A stretch of 64,000 bases of DNA from assembly GCF_000931935.2 (NCBI RefSeq), contig NZ_AZAC01000008.1, forward strand, positions 62,001-126,000. The letters are read 5' to 3'. The notes under the pieces were generated by a model. That model saw only the letters and a list, made by a program, of their open reading frames with translations, was not told the DNA's origin and made no database searches. Origin of the DNA: Dethiosulfatarculus sandiegensis (GTDB taxonomy: Bacteria > Desulfobacterota > Desulfarculia > Desulfarculales > Desulfarculaceae). Every line of letters starts with the position of its first letter. Position 1 is the first letter of the stretch. Of the stretch, positions 27,791-37,422 are shown in pieces. The position numbers and the translations under genes are program-made.

Positions 27791-30700
27791 ATGGCGGGTA
27801 CCAAAAGCGGAGCGGTTTTGGTTGTTGGCGGTGGTATAGCCGGTATGCAGGCTTCCTTGGATTTGGCAGATAGCGGGTACTATGTCTACTTGGTGGAGAG
27901 GTCTTCTTCAATTGGCGGCATCATGAGCCAGTTGGACAAGACCTTCCCCACCAACGACTGCGCGATGTGAATTATCTCTCCCCGCCTGGTCGAGGTGGGA
28001 CGACATCGAAATATTGAACTATTGACACTCTCCGAGGTGGAGAGTGTCCATGGCGAAGCCGGTAACTTCACGGTGCAGGTGAAAAAACACCCGCGCTATG
28101 TGGATATGGACAAGTGTATCGCCTGCGGGGCCTGCACCGAAAAATGCCCCAAAAAGGTGGACGACGTCTTCCAGGGCGGACTTGGCAAGAGGAAAGCCAT
28201 ACACGTCAAGTTTGCCCAGGCGGTGCCGCTTAAATACGTGATCGATCCGGAGAACTGCATTTACCTTACCAAGGGCAAATGCGGGGTCTGTTCCAAGGTC
28301 TGCCCCACAGGGGCCATAAACTACGAAGACAAGGAAGAGACCATAACCCTGGATGTGGGCGCGGTGGTCATGACTTTGGGGTCTGAATGCTATGATCCCA
28401 ACAAACTTGATATCTACGGCTATGGCAAAAATAAAAACGTCATAACCTCTCTCGAATTTGAGCGCATGCTGGCCGCGGCCGGTCCCTTTGCCGGGCACCT
28501 CACCAGGGTGAGCGACAAGTCCGATCCCAAGAAGATCGCTTTCCTGCAATGCGTGGGTTCCAGGAACACCCATGCAAACGCCAGCAGTCACTGTTCCAGC
28601 GTCTGCTGTTCCTTTGCGGTGAAAGAAGCCGTCATGGCCAAAGAGCATGGCGGGGAAGACCTGGACACGGCGATCTTCTACATTGACATGCGCACCCAGG
28701 GCAAGGATGTGGAGCGCTATTACGAGCGGGCCAAAGAGCTGGGGGTGAGGTTTGTCAAATCCCGCATACCCAGCCTGCCCAAGGGCTCCGAAGATCCTGA
28801 GCGCACGGTGATTGAATACACCGACCCCACGGGAAGGCACATAAGCGAGGAATTTGACCTGGTGGTCCTTTCGGTGGGTTACGCCATCAGCGAGGCGGTG
28901 CGTCTGCAGGCCGAAAAGCTCGGTATTGAGCTTAAACCCGGGGAATATCCGGATACGGACAGCTTCAATCCGGTGCGCACCATGCGTCCGGGCGTATTCA
29001 TGGCGGGCAGCCTCCAGGCTCCCAAGGATATTCCCTTCTCGGTTATAGACGCCTCTGCCTGCGCGGGCGAGGCATCCGGGCTCTTGTCCGAGGTGAGGGG
29101 CGCCCTTTCCAAAGAGGTGATCCTGCCCGAGGAGATAGATGTCAAAGGCGACGCCCCGCGGATTGGCGTTTTCATTTGCAATTGCGGGACCAATATCGCA
29201 GGTGTGGTTGATTGTCCTCAGGTCTCCGAGTATGCGTCCGGTTTGCCCAATGTGGTCCATGTAGAGGAGAATCTTTTCTCCTGCTCCCAGGACACCCAGG
29301 ATAAAATTGCGGCCACGATCAAGGAAAAGGACCTGAACCGGGTGGTGGTGGCGGCTTGCACGCCCAGGACCCACGAACCCCTTTTCCAGGAGACCCTGAT
29401 CAACGCGGGGCTTAACAAATATCTATTTGAGATGGCCAATATCCGCAACCAGTGCTCCTGGTGCCATAGTAAGGAGCCGGAAAAGGCAACAGCCAAGGCC
29501 AAGGACTTGGTGCGCATGAGTGTGGCCAGGGCCGGTCTGTTAAAGCCCCTTGAAGAGAGCGAGCTTGCCCTTAACAACGCCGGTTTGGTTGTGGGCGGGG
29601 GATTGGCCGGAATGACCGCGGCCCTGTCCCTGGCCAACCAGGGGTTCAAGGTCTACCTGGTTGAAAGGGAAGAAACCCTGGGCGGAAACGCCAGCCGCCT
29701 CGGCAGGACTTGGCGGGGTGAGGACGTGCAGGAGAAATTGGCCGCCCTGGTCAAACAGGTTGAGGAGGATCCCCTGGTTGAAGTCTTCTTAAAGACCACC
29801 ATCAGCCATGTGGATGGCTTTGTGGGCAATTTCAAGACTGCGCTGGCCACGCCCGAAGGCGCTAAAGAGGTGGAACACGGGGCCTGCATTATCGCAACCG
29901 GAGCCACCGAGCTGAATACAGAAGACTATCTGCATAATAAAGACCCCAGGGTTTTGACCGGCATGGAGCTGGAAGACAGACTGGCTGAAGGTGAACTGGG
30001 CCTGGAAGGACCCAATGGGGTGGCCTTTTTACAATGCGTGGGCTCCAGGACTCCGGAGCGGATTTATTGCTCCAAGGTGTGCTGCACCCAGTCCTTGGTA
30101 AATGCCCTCAGGATAAAGGAAATTGAGCCCGAGCGGCCGGTGTTTATCATCTATCGTGATATCAGGGCCTATGGCCTGCGGGAGGAAGTTTACCGCAAGG
30201 CCAGGGAAGCGGGGGTCTATTTCATTCGCTACGACCATGTCAAGGGTCTGGATGTGAGCCAGGAACCAGACAGTCTGAGGCTTAAGCTCACCGACCTGGA
30301 TCTGGGCAGTGAACTGAAGATAAAGGCGGCCATGCTGGTCCTGGCCTCGGCCATGGCCACAGATCCGGTATCTGATCCTGAGCTGGCCCAGATGTTCAAG
30401 GTGGCTCAGAATCAGGACGGATTTTTCCAGGAGGCTCACGCCAAACTGAAACCGGTTGAGTTTGCCACGGACGGTGTGTTTGTATGCGGTCTGGCTCACT
30501 CTCCCCAACCCATGGAAGAGACCACGGCCCAAGGACAGGCCGCGGCCGCCAGGGCGGCGGTGCTCTTGAGCTCCACTGGTCTGGCTGTGGGCGGCTCTGT
30601 GGCAGAGATAGATGAGAACAAATGCGTGGGCTGCGGAGTTTGCGTTGATGTCTGCCCTTATCAGGCCATCAGCATGGATTTGGAGAAGATGAAAGCCCAG

Positions 30701-30817
30701 GTGAACGAGGCCACCTGCAAAGGGTGCGGCACCTGCGCCGCCTCCTGCCGTTCCGGAGCGCCTCAGCTTAAAGGCTTTACCCAAGAGGCGATCATGGCCC
30801 AGATCGCGGCCCTGTAG
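27791..30817 (+). CDS. HdrA-like selenoprotein, two-FAD Fe-S flavoprotein (TGA codon 60 read as selenocysteine)
   Basis: The frame from ATG 27791 (GAGG 8 bases upstream) to TAG 30817 gives 1008 residues if the TGA at 27968-27970 is decoded. Upstream of it are the FAD motif [12 protein letters not shown] (about 12-23) and TNDCAM; downstream the protein continues in the same frame ([16 protein letters not shown]), exactly as in HdrA, where a Cys normally fills this position. Next come ferredoxin motifs [13 protein letters not shown] (about 110) and CGVCSKVCP, an HdrA-type insertion ([13 protein letters not shown], about 459), a second FAD motif [12 protein letters not shown] (about 597) and C-terminal [12 protein letters not shown] and [11 protein letters not shown] (about 945 and 976). 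HdrA proteins hold the FAD that bifurcates electrons between ferredoxin and the disulfide reductase. Sec-containing HdrA is known in Methanococcus and some Deltaproteobacteria. Conventional gene callers would start this gene at the GTG at 27995 and lose the FAD-binding N-terminus. Confidence 0.93.
27968..27999 (+). promoter_or_regulatory. Selenocysteine codon with bacterial SECIS-like hairpin
   Basis: After the in-frame TGA, 10 bases precede a 6-bp stem (CCCGCC 27981-27986 with GGTGGG 27994-27999, one G-U pair). The 7-base loop TGGTCGA contains GGUC. The E. coli fdhF SECIS has an upper stem-loop at about 11 bases from UGA with a GGUC-type loop recognised by SelB, so distance, stem and loop all agree. 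Confidence 0.8.
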
Positions 30818-30852
30818 GCCTCGCCAGACAAACAGCAATCAGAAGTTGCGTT

Positions 30853-30888
30853 AAGGCCCCGGCAGATTTGAGTCTGCCGGGGCCTTTT
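30853..30888 (+). terminator. Rho-independent terminator after hdrA
   Basis: A 14-bp perfect GC-rich stem (30853-30866 with 30873-30886, core GGCCCCGGCAGA) with loop TTTGAG is followed by TTTT (30885-30888). It lies 35 bases after the HdrA stop. The A-run before it means it may also act on the minus strand. Confidence 0.85.
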
Positions 30889-30927
30889 GCCTTTAACCGA
30901 GGGAGGCTATGAGGGGGGGTAAAGTGC

Positions 30928-32481
30928 TCAGTGCTTGAGTTCCTGGGGCACTACGAGCTCCGATCCCTGGGACTTGGCCTTACGCCACAGGGCCCATACC
31001 AGGCTGGCCACAGAGAGGATGATCAGCACCAGGGCCACCGGGCTTTGCCAGAAAATGGCAGGTGTCCCATCTGACAGTAAAAGTGCGGTGCGGGTGTTTC
31101 GCTCCAAAATGGGACCAAGGATAAAGGCCAGAATAAAAGGCGGGATGCTGAATCCGGCCTTTCTCATCAAATATCCCGCTCCACCCAAAACGATGAACAG
31201 CTTGAGGTTGAAAACATTGAATTCCTCGGCATAGACGCCCACTACGCAACAGACCACCACTGCAGGGAAGAACAGCGAGTAATCCAGATTCTTGAATATG
31301 CTGCGAACTACCTGGATAAAGGGCAGGGCCACCACAAAAGCGCCTATAAAATCGATCATCAAAAGCAGCACGAAAAGGCCGTAGATCATTTCGGGATGCT
31401 CTTGCATGAGCATGGGGCCCGGGATCATGCCCTGAATCATAAAGGCCCCGTACATAACCGCAGCAGCCACACTGCCGGGTATGCCAAGGGTGACCAATGG
31501 GATCAGGGAAGAGGCTGCCACTGCGTTGTTGCCCGCCTCCGGAGCGGCGATGCCCCTGGCGTCTCCCTTGCCGAATTCAGATGTCTTTCCGGCGGATCGT
31601 CTGGCTTCGCCGTAACATACAAAGGCTGTGGTCGTAGCTCCGATGCCGGGCAAGGCACCCAAAAGGGAGCCCACAAAAGAAGACCTGATAAGGTCCTTGA
31701 GGCAGAATTTCAAATCGGCCAGGCGCTGGCTAAAGGAATAGGGTAGGAGCTTTATTTCTTTAGCCGTGCTGTTTTGGGAAGACAGCTGGGAGATGCGCCC
31801 GGCCTGCACCAGTATCTCGGAAAGGGCCAAAAGGGCGATAATGGTCAGGACAAACGGGATGCCGTTATCCAGGTCTTCCAAACCAAATACATAGCGTCTG
31901 GAGGCGCTCATGTTATCCAGCCCCACAATGGCCAGCATCAAACCCAGGACAATGGATATGAATCCTTTCCAGATTTCAATTCTGCTGTCACCCAAAAGGG
32001 TGATGACCGCGGTGAGTGAAAACAGAATCAGGGCTGCGATCTCGGCCGGGCCCAGCCTTAAAGCCACGGCAGACAGGGGCGGGGCTGTGAAGATCAAAAG
32101 CAGGTTGCTTATGGTGCCGCCGATCACGGAAGCCCATAGGGCTATCTCCAATGCCCTTTTCTGCTGCCCGCTTTGAGCCATGGGGTAACTGTCCAGGGCC
32201 GTGGCCGCGGCTTCCGGGGTGCCCGGGATATTGAAGAGAGTGGCAGTGATGGAGCCTGCGTAGGCCCCGCCTTTGTAACATCCCATCAAAAGGGCGATTG
32301 CAAACAAAGGGTCCAGGGTGAAAGTAAAGGGCAGAATAAGAACCATGGCTGTAACGGCCATGACGCCGGGGATGGCTCCGGCTACCACGCCAATGGCGTA
32401 ACCGATTATTATTGCGACAATATTAGGCAGGGTAACGGAATAAACAGCCCCCTGCCACAAATGACCAAATATCTCAAACAT
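30928..32481 (-). CDS. Tripartite tricarboxylate transporter, large membrane subunit (TctA family)
   Basis: This 517-residue, very hydrophobic protein has about 11-12 membrane helices and the TctA signatures GVVAGAIPGVMAVTAMVLIL (about residues 32-51) and GALPGIGATTTAFVCYGEAR (about 274-293). It forms the substrate channel of a sodium- or proton-coupled uptake system that works with the periplasmic receptor TctC and small subunit TctB, both encoded just upstream in the same direction (30 bases to tctB). The order tctC-tctB-tctA is standard. The substrate is probably a di- or tricarboxylate or other organic acid. Confidence 0.93.
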   Translation of the reverse strand: MFEIFGHLWQGAVYSVTLPNIVAIIIGYAIGVVAGAIPGVMAVTAMVLILPFTFTLDPLFAIALLMGCYKGGAYAGSITATLFNIPGTPEAAATALDSYPMAQSGQQKRALEIALWASVIGGTISNLLLIFTAPPLSAVALRLGPAEIAALILFSLTAVITLLGDSRIEIWKGFISIVLGLMLAIVGLDNMSASRRYVFGLEDLDNGIPFVLTIIALLALSEILVQAGRISQLSSQNSTAKEIKLLPYSFSQRLADLKFCLKDLIRSSFVGSLLGALPGIGATTTAFVCYGEARRSAGKTSEFGKGDARGIAAPEAGNNAVAASSLIPLVTLGIPGSVAAAVMYGAFMIQGMIPGPMLMQEHPEMIYGLFVLLLMIDFIGAFVVALPFIQVVRSIFKNLDYSLFFPAVVVCCVVGVYAEEFNVFNLKLFIVLGGAGYLMRKAGFSIPPFILAFILGPILERNTRTALLLSDGTPAIFWQSPVALVLIILSVASLVWALWRKAKSQGSELVVPQELKH

Positions 32482-32511
32482 GATCCGTCTCCATAACAGG
32501 CAAGGGCTTTG

Positions 32512-33006
32512 TCAGTGGATGATCGCCTGGATCATTTCCTCCAGCGGGCCTTCAGGCAAGGGTGCATTCAATGCCATGAATATTCCTGTGAGAAGGCTCG
32601 GAAGAACCACGCATACAATAAGGGTGTTTCTTCTGTTGGTGGCGCGGAAGATCTTGGCGCCCAGTAAAAGGAATACAAACGTAGAGGGCAAAAAGCCGAT
32701 GTATTCCAGGGTGAAGATCCAGACACCGGTCAAGCCGAACATGGCCAGGGGACGCCAGTAGTCCTGCCAGAATCCGGTTTGTTTTTTGGCTTCTTCGGGC
32801 TGAGTCTTTGCCTGTTTACGGAAGATGAGAAATCCCTCCAGCAAATATGCCAGGGAGAAGAGAGCTAAAAGGGTGTTAATCAAAAGAGGATAAGTGCTTG
32901 ATGATCCTTCCGCCACGACCTGGGTCGGTATCAGGTAGACGTAATTGAATACGCAAAATGCAAGCAGGCCGGTTGCGGTGAATACCTCTGAACGAGTTGT
33001 CATCAA
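32512..33006 (-). CDS. Tripartite tricarboxylate transporter, small membrane subunit (TctB family)
   Basis: The 164-residue protein has four hydrophobic segments (near residues 12-30, 44-62, 88-106 and 118-150), as in TctB, the accessory membrane subunit of TTT transporters. A poorly conserved loop (KQAKTQPEEAKKQTGFWQD) separates helices 2 and 3. It lies between tctC and tctA. A hairpin in the 134-base gap upstream probably reduces its expression relative to the receptor. Confidence 0.85.
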   Translation of the reverse strand: MMTTRSEVFTATGLLAFCVFNYVYLIPTQVVAEGSSSTYPLLINTLLALFSLAYLLEGFLIFRKQAKTQPEEAKKQTGFWQDYWRPLAMFGLTGVWIFTLEYIGFLPSTFVFLLLGAKIFRATNRRNTLIVCVVLPSLLTGIFMALNAPLPEGPLEEMIQAIIH

Positions 33007-33101
33007 TCAATCTCCCTTTTGGAAGCCGGTTTTCCCGCGGGCAGATGCCTTGTTAAGGTCTGTTGCTGAGGATGCTTGGTTTTCGGCTTCCTAAGATAAA
33101 A

Positions 33102-33130
33102 CAGGCCGGGGCACAATCCACCCCGGCCTG
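33102..33130 (-). terminator. Attenuator-like hairpin between tctC and tctB
   Basis: A 10-bp perfect stem (CAGGCCGGGG / CCCCGGCCTG, 9-base loop) is followed on the minus strand by TTTTATCTT. It lies 10 bases past the tctC stop. Partial termination here would yield more periplasmic receptor than permease, a common arrangement in binding-protein transporters. Confidence 0.75.
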
Positions 33131-33140
33131 CATGAGATTT

Positions 33141-34112
33141 TTAGAATTTTTTCAAGCCCACGGTCTTTAGGATATCTCCCCAGACGGTCCAGTACTGGTC
33201 AGCCAGTTTCTGGTATTTGGCGCCGTCTAAGAAGTCAATGCTGACATAAAGCTCATCTTTAGCCTTTTTCTGCACGTCAGCCTGTTCCACGGCGTATTTT
33301 ATGGCCTGTTCCATTTTTTTGCGAATATTCTCAGGGGTTCCCTTGGGGAAGACTGCACCCAGACAGGAGAACTGGAAGAAGTCATAACCCATCTCCTTCA
33401 AGGTCTTGGTGTCGGGAGTAAGGGGAATGCGTTTCTCGCTTAAAATGGCGAGCGGCTTGATTTTGCCTGCCTTAAAGGAGGAAACAGAGGCAGTGGTGGA
33501 GGTGTTGACTGCCTGGACATGGCCTCCTAAGAGACCGGCCACTGATTTGGGGTTCCCCTTAAAGGGAATGGGCCGCATCTGGACGTTTTCCTTGTTGGCC
33601 AGCCAAGCCACACCCAAGTGGTTGGTTGTGCCCAGCCCGGGGGTGCCGTAGGTGACTTTGCCGGGGTTCTTCCTGGCATATTCCAAAAGCTCCTGCAGGT
33701 TGCTCCAGGGAGCGTCTGCGCGCACATACAAGACATAGTCATAGTGCATGGGCGAGGCGATATACACCAGTTCTTTGGGGTTGTAGGTGAGCTTGCGCAT
33801 CTGCGGAATAGTCGTCAGTGTCGGCAGGTTGGCCCAGCTCATGGTGTAGCCGTCCGGCTTTGCCTTGTTGAGGGTGCTCAAGGCCACAGCCCCGCCTGAT
33901 CCGGGTTTGTTGATCAAAACCATATGCTGCCCCAGGTATTTTTCCATATAAGGGGCTATGGTGCGCACAAAAACGTCCGTGGTGCCGCCGGCGGGCAGGG
34001 GTATGAAAACTTTAATGGGTTTCGTAGGATACTCATCGGCAAAGGCCAGACCAGCCATCATGGTTAACGCAACGAGACAGCTTGCCAGCACGGCGATCGA
34101 TTTCTTTTTCAT
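33141..34112 (-). CDS. Periplasmic solute receptor of a tripartite tricarboxylate transporter (TctC/BUG family)
   Basis: From the ATG at 34112 (GGGAG about 12 and GGAG 4 bases upstream; the longer frame from 34211 has no support) the 323-residue protein has a signal peptide MKKKSIAVLASCLVALTMMA ending near AFA-DEYPTKP. Then come the BUG-family segments YPTKPIKVFIPLPAGGTTDV and NKPGSGGAVALSTLNKAKPD. It captures the substrate in the periplasm for TctA/TctB. The pocket does not reveal the ligand. The gene lies 50 bases downstream of the Fe-S flavoprotein gene, linking uptake and redox steps. Confidence 0.93.
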   Translation of the reverse strand: MKKKSIAVLASCLVALTMMAGLAFADEYPTKPIKVFIPLPAGGTTDVFVRTIAPYMEKYLGQHMVLINKPGSGGAVALSTLNKAKPDGYTMSWANLPTLTTIPQMRKLTYNPKELVYIASPMHYDYVLYVRADAPWSNLQELLEYARKNPGKVTYGTPGLGTTNHLGVAWLANKENVQMRPIPFKGNPKSVAGLLGGHVQAVNTSTTASVSSFKAGKIKPLAILSEKRIPLTPDTKTLKEMGYDFFQFSCLGAVFPKGTPENIRKKMEQAIKYAVEQADVQKKAKDELYVSIDFLDGAKYQKLADQYWTVWGDILKTVGLKKF

Positions 34113-34162
34113 CTCCGACTCCCTTTTAAAAGCTCGAATCACAATCTCCCAAGAAGTTGCTG

Positions 34163-35761
34163 TCAGCGCAGCAGATATGGAATATCCACCCACAAGGCGT
34201 CCTTGGGACACTCCACTTCACAAGGCAGGCAGAACCAGCAGGTCCTGAACTTGCCAAAAGGCTTTCCGCAGGAATAACAACGCCCGGCTTCCTCTCTGGC
34301 CTGTTCCTCACTCATGGTCAGTTCGATCTCCTTGAAATCGCCCTGGCCCGAGCAGGAATGCGCGCCGGGTTGAACCCTTTCGGCTTTTGATCCCCGCGAT
34401 TTGTCTATTTCATATTCGGTTTCAAACGGACCCTGGTAAGCGCGTCCATAACTTAAATGCTCATCTTTAAACAGACGGTCTACACTCTCTGCCGCTTCCC
34501 TGCCAGAGGCCATGGCCTGGACCACAGTGCTTGGGCCCCGGGTGAGGTCTCCGGCCAGAAAAACCTTGGTTTCACCGGTTTGCAGGGTGAGGGGGTTGAA
34601 CTGAGGAGTAGCGCCGTTAAACAGGGAAAGATCCCTTTTCTGACCAACGGCGATGATGACCTCGTCGGCCTGAATTTCCTTGGTCTGGCAATCCTCAAAG
34701 CAGGGGGCAAAGGCGCCCTTGGCGTCAAACACGGAAATGCATTTTTTCAGGGTCACACCGGAAACCTTACCCTGTTTAAGGGTTATGGCGCTTGGCCCCC
34801 AGCAGTTATCTATGAGAATGCCTTCAGAGCGGGCCAATGCCACGGCTTCGGGTTCGGCAGGCATCTCGGATTTGTCTTCCAGGCAAACCACGGTTGCCTT
34901 TTTTGCACCCAAACGCACCGCGGTCTGGGCGGTGTCCAGGGCGACCTCGCCGCCGCCGATCACCACCACCTGTTCGCCCACCTTCGGGGCCTGGCCGCTT
35001 CTTACCTGGCCCAGGAACTCCAAAGCGTGCCGGACTCCTTCGGCCTCCTCTCCGGGAAGTCCCAGGTTTATGGCCTGGGGGCAGCCTGTGGCCAGGATTA
35101 CCGCGTCATATTTCTCCGTGATCTCCGCAAGCTCGATATCTTTGCCAATGGTCTGCCCGCCCTTGAATAAAAGGCCCAGATCCGTGAGCTTTTTGAACTC
35201 GCGGGAGACCAGGTCGCCGGAAAGCCTGAACTCCGGGATCGCCCAGCGCAGCATGCCGCCCGGCTCTTTGGCCGAGTCATACATGACTACTGCGTGGCCT
35301 TTCAGCAGAAGATCATAGGATGCCAACATACCGGCGGGTCCGGAGCCGATAATGGCGCAGGTCTTGCCGCTGGGGCTTTGCTTCTCCGGCAGGACTTGCC
35401 CGCTTGTTTCAAACTTGTCTGCCAAATAGCGCTTTAACTGCTTAATGGCCACGGGCTGGTCTCCGTCTTTGCCCCTGGAACAGCTTTTTTCGCATTGGGC
35501 TGAGCAGATTCTGCCCAGAATAGAGGCAAAGGGGAGCTTTTCTTGGATAACCTCATAGGCTTCCTGGTCTTCGCCCCTTAAGATCAGCTGCACATAACCC
35601 TGGCAGTTAAGCCCCAGGGGACAGGCCTGCCTGCACGGGGCCAGTTTAAGCCGCAGGTTGTCCAAGATGCAGGTGTCAACGCAGGTGCCGCAATAAATGC
35701 ACTTGTCCTGGTCAATCTTGATGTTGTCGGACAAGGCCTCCAGGATGGTGTTGCGCTCCAT
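34163..35761 (-). CDS. NfnB/GltD-like Fe-S flavoprotein oxidoreductase
   Basis: The 532-residue protein begins with a 4Fe-4S motif (CIYCGTCVDTC, about residues 21-31). It continues with the GltD-type Fe-S region (CRQACPLGLNCQGYV and GRICSAQCEKSCSRG), a FAD site (IIGSGPAGMLASYDLLLKGH, about 138-157), an NAD(P) site (VVVIGGGEVALDTAQTAVRL, about 265-284) and AGDLTRGPSTVVQAMASGRE near the second FAD contact. A C-terminal Fe-S region (CYSCGKPFGKFRTCWFCLP, then CEVECPKDALW) resembles AprB/ferredoxin domains. It probably passes electrons between NAD(P)H or ferredoxin and the AprA-like flavoprotein encoded directly upstream, whose stop overlaps its start by one base. Confidence 0.85.
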   Translation of the reverse strand: MERNTILEALSDNIKIDQDKCIYCGTCVDTCILDNLRLKLAPCRQACPLGLNCQGYVQLILRGEDQEAYEVIQEKLPFASILGRICSAQCEKSCSRGKDGDQPVAIKQLKRYLADKFETSGQVLPEKQSPSGKTCAIIGSGPAGMLASYDLLLKGHAVVMYDSAKEPGGMLRWAIPEFRLSGDLVSREFKKLTDLGLLFKGGQTIGKDIELAEITEKYDAVILATGCPQAINLGLPGEEAEGVRHALEFLGQVRSGQAPKVGEQVVVIGGGEVALDTAQTAVRLGAKKATVVCLEDKSEMPAEPEAVALARSEGILIDNCWGPSAITLKQGKVSGVTLKKCISVFDAKGAFAPCFEDCQTKEIQADEVIIAVGQKRDLSLFNGATPQFNPLTLQTGETKVFLAGDLTRGPSTVVQAMASGREAAESVDRLFKDEHLSYGRAYQGPFETEYEIDKSRGSKAERVQPGAHSCSGQGDFKEIELTMSEEQAREEAGRCYSCGKPFGKFRTCWFCLPCEVECPKDALWVDIPYLLR

Positions 35762-37422
35762 TATTTTGCCCTCCTGATGATCTCTTTGTGCTGGATCTGG
35801 ACCTCGCCGGGGGTGTCGCCTTTGGTCAGGACTATATGCTTGAGCCAGTTCTGGTCGTCTTTATCCGGGAAGTCGCTACGGTAATGCCAGGGCAGCCAAC
35901 GGCTTTCGGTCCTCTCCAAGGAGGCTGTGGCTGAAAGCGTGGCGCATTGGATGATGTTTTCCACTTCAAGGGTCTTGAACAGGTCGTGCTTGTCGCGCAC
36001 AAAAACCATGGTCTCAAGTTCCGTGCGGAAGCGGTCCATCCACCATAAAAGCCGGTTGAGCTTGTAGGCGTTTTTGGGCGGGCTTAAGTAGTCGCTGATA
36101 ATACGTCTGACTTTGTATTCAAACTCTTCAATAGATACGGGGTTTTTGCTCCTGGCGGATCTGGCTTCCAGCTTTTCGATGAAATCTTCCACCTGCTCCT
36201 TGTCCACCGGCTCGTAATCTACTGTGGATGCGAATTCACCGGCGTTTTCCGCCGAAATTTCGCCGTAGACAAATGCGCCGGAAAGGTGGCCGCGTGCGCA
36301 GAGGGAGGTGTCGCCGGCAGCGTAAAGGCCCTTGACCGAACTTTCGCCGTTTTCATCGATGCGCACGCCTGTAATGCCGTGGCCTCCGCAGAGATAAACT
36401 TCAGTGGGCCAGAGCTCGATCTCGCCGGTTCGGAAATCATTGTCCCTGCCTGCGTGGAAACGCTCACAGGCCGGTCTTTCGGTGGTGAAAAGAATTTCTT
36501 CAATTTCTTTGATGTGCTTTTCGGAGAGGTGGTCCATGCGAATGCGCATGGGGCCGGTATGGTCAAAGAAGTCTTCGTTGCACATGGTTTTGATGGAGGG
36601 GTGGTCTTTATCCCGTCTTTGATCCATGGCGTTTAAGAGATGCGCGCCCCTGGTCAAGGTGATGTAAAGTAAAGGCGCGTTGATGTCTTTGGTGATGTAG
36701 TAGTAAAGGGTGTATTCAAATCCGCTCAGCTCTGCGCCGGCGTTGTAGGCCAGGCAGTAGCCGTCGCCCGTATTGCCGGGGAAGTCGTAAACGCCGTAAA
36801 GGTTTCCATTGGGGGGCAGGCCGAAACGGGCGGTGCCTCCGGCGCTTAAGATCGCGCTTTTGGCCTGAATAACCATGGGCTCGCCGGTGCGGACGTTCAT
36901 GGCCACCGCGCCCGTGATGCGTCCGTCTTTTTTCAAAAGCTTGGCGCACATGGTCCGGTTGACCACCTTGACGCCCAAGTCGACCATGCGTTTGTGCAAA
37001 ATGGTTTTGAGCTCCGGCTCCTTCATGGTTACGCAGAAACGGCCCTTGGGGTGGACCTGGAGGATCTCATATTCCCCTTTTTCATCCACAGGGAAACAGA
37101 CACCCCAGTCCAACAGCCTTTTCATTACGTCATAGCTTCTCTCGGCCATGCGATAGTTAACCGGTTCATCCATAATGCCGTCGCAGGCCATGGAGTTGGA
37201 CTCCACGTAAAGCTCTGGTGTGGCCACTCCGGGCAAGGCCACGATGTTCAAGGCGTCCATGCCGCGGGCGATACAGCCGGAGTACTTGGCATCGCCTTTT
37301 TCCAAGACAATGACATCCATGTCAGGATGAACCGTTTTGGCGCGGATGCCGGCCATGGCGCCGGCACTGCCGCCTCCGACAATCAGAATGTCGCATTTGA
37401 GAACCGGGTAATCATGAGTCAT
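35761..37422 (-). CDS. AprA-like / fumarate reductase-family FAD flavoprotein
   Basis: The 553-residue protein has a FAD Rossmann motif (CDILIVGGGSAGAMAGIRAK, about residues 10-29) and YSGCIARGMDALN (about 47-59), which resembles the SGAVAQGLSAIN region of APS reductase alpha subunits. ILSAGGTARFG, GLYAAGDTSLCARGHLSGAF and the late SRWLPWHYRSDFPDKDDQNW mark the succinate dehydrogenase/fumarate reductase/AprA superfamily. It is soluble, with no Tat signal. The reaction cannot be told from sequence. No AprB gene is adjacent, and the neighbouring Fe-S protein may take that role. AGGAGC precedes the ATG. It is first in the operon feeding into the TTT transporter genes. Confidence 0.85.
   Translation of the reverse strand: MTHDYPVLKCDILIVGGGSAGAMAGIRAKTVHPDMDVIVLEKGDAKYSGCIARGMDALNIVALPGVATPELYVESNSMACDGIMDEPVNYRMAERSYDVMKRLLDWGVCFPVDEKGEYEILQVHPKGRFCVTMKEPELKTILHKRMVDLGVKVVNRTMCAKLLKKDGRITGAVAMNVRTGEPMVIQAKSAILSAGGTARFGLPPNGNLYGVYDFPGNTGDGYCLAYNAGAELSGFEYTLYYYITKDINAPLLYITLTRGAHLLNAMDQRRDKDHPSIKTMCNEDFFDHTGPMRIRMDHLSEKHIKEIEEILFTTERPACERFHAGRDNDFRTGEIELWPTEVYLCGGHGITGVRIDENGESSVKGLYAAGDTSLCARGHLSGAFVYGEISAENAGEFASTVDYEPVDKEQVEDFIEKLEARSARSKNPVSIEEFEYKVRRIISDYLSPPKNAYKLNRLLWWMDRFRTELETMVFVRDKHDLFKTLEVENIIQCATLSATASLERTESRWLPWHYRSDFPDKDDQNWLKHIVLTKGDTPGEVQIQHKEIIRRAK

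Noticed and set aside
28019-29374. Long minus-strand frame opposite HdrA
   Set aside because: It is antisense to a clear Fe-S flavoprotein gene and has His/Gly/Leu-rich shadow composition.
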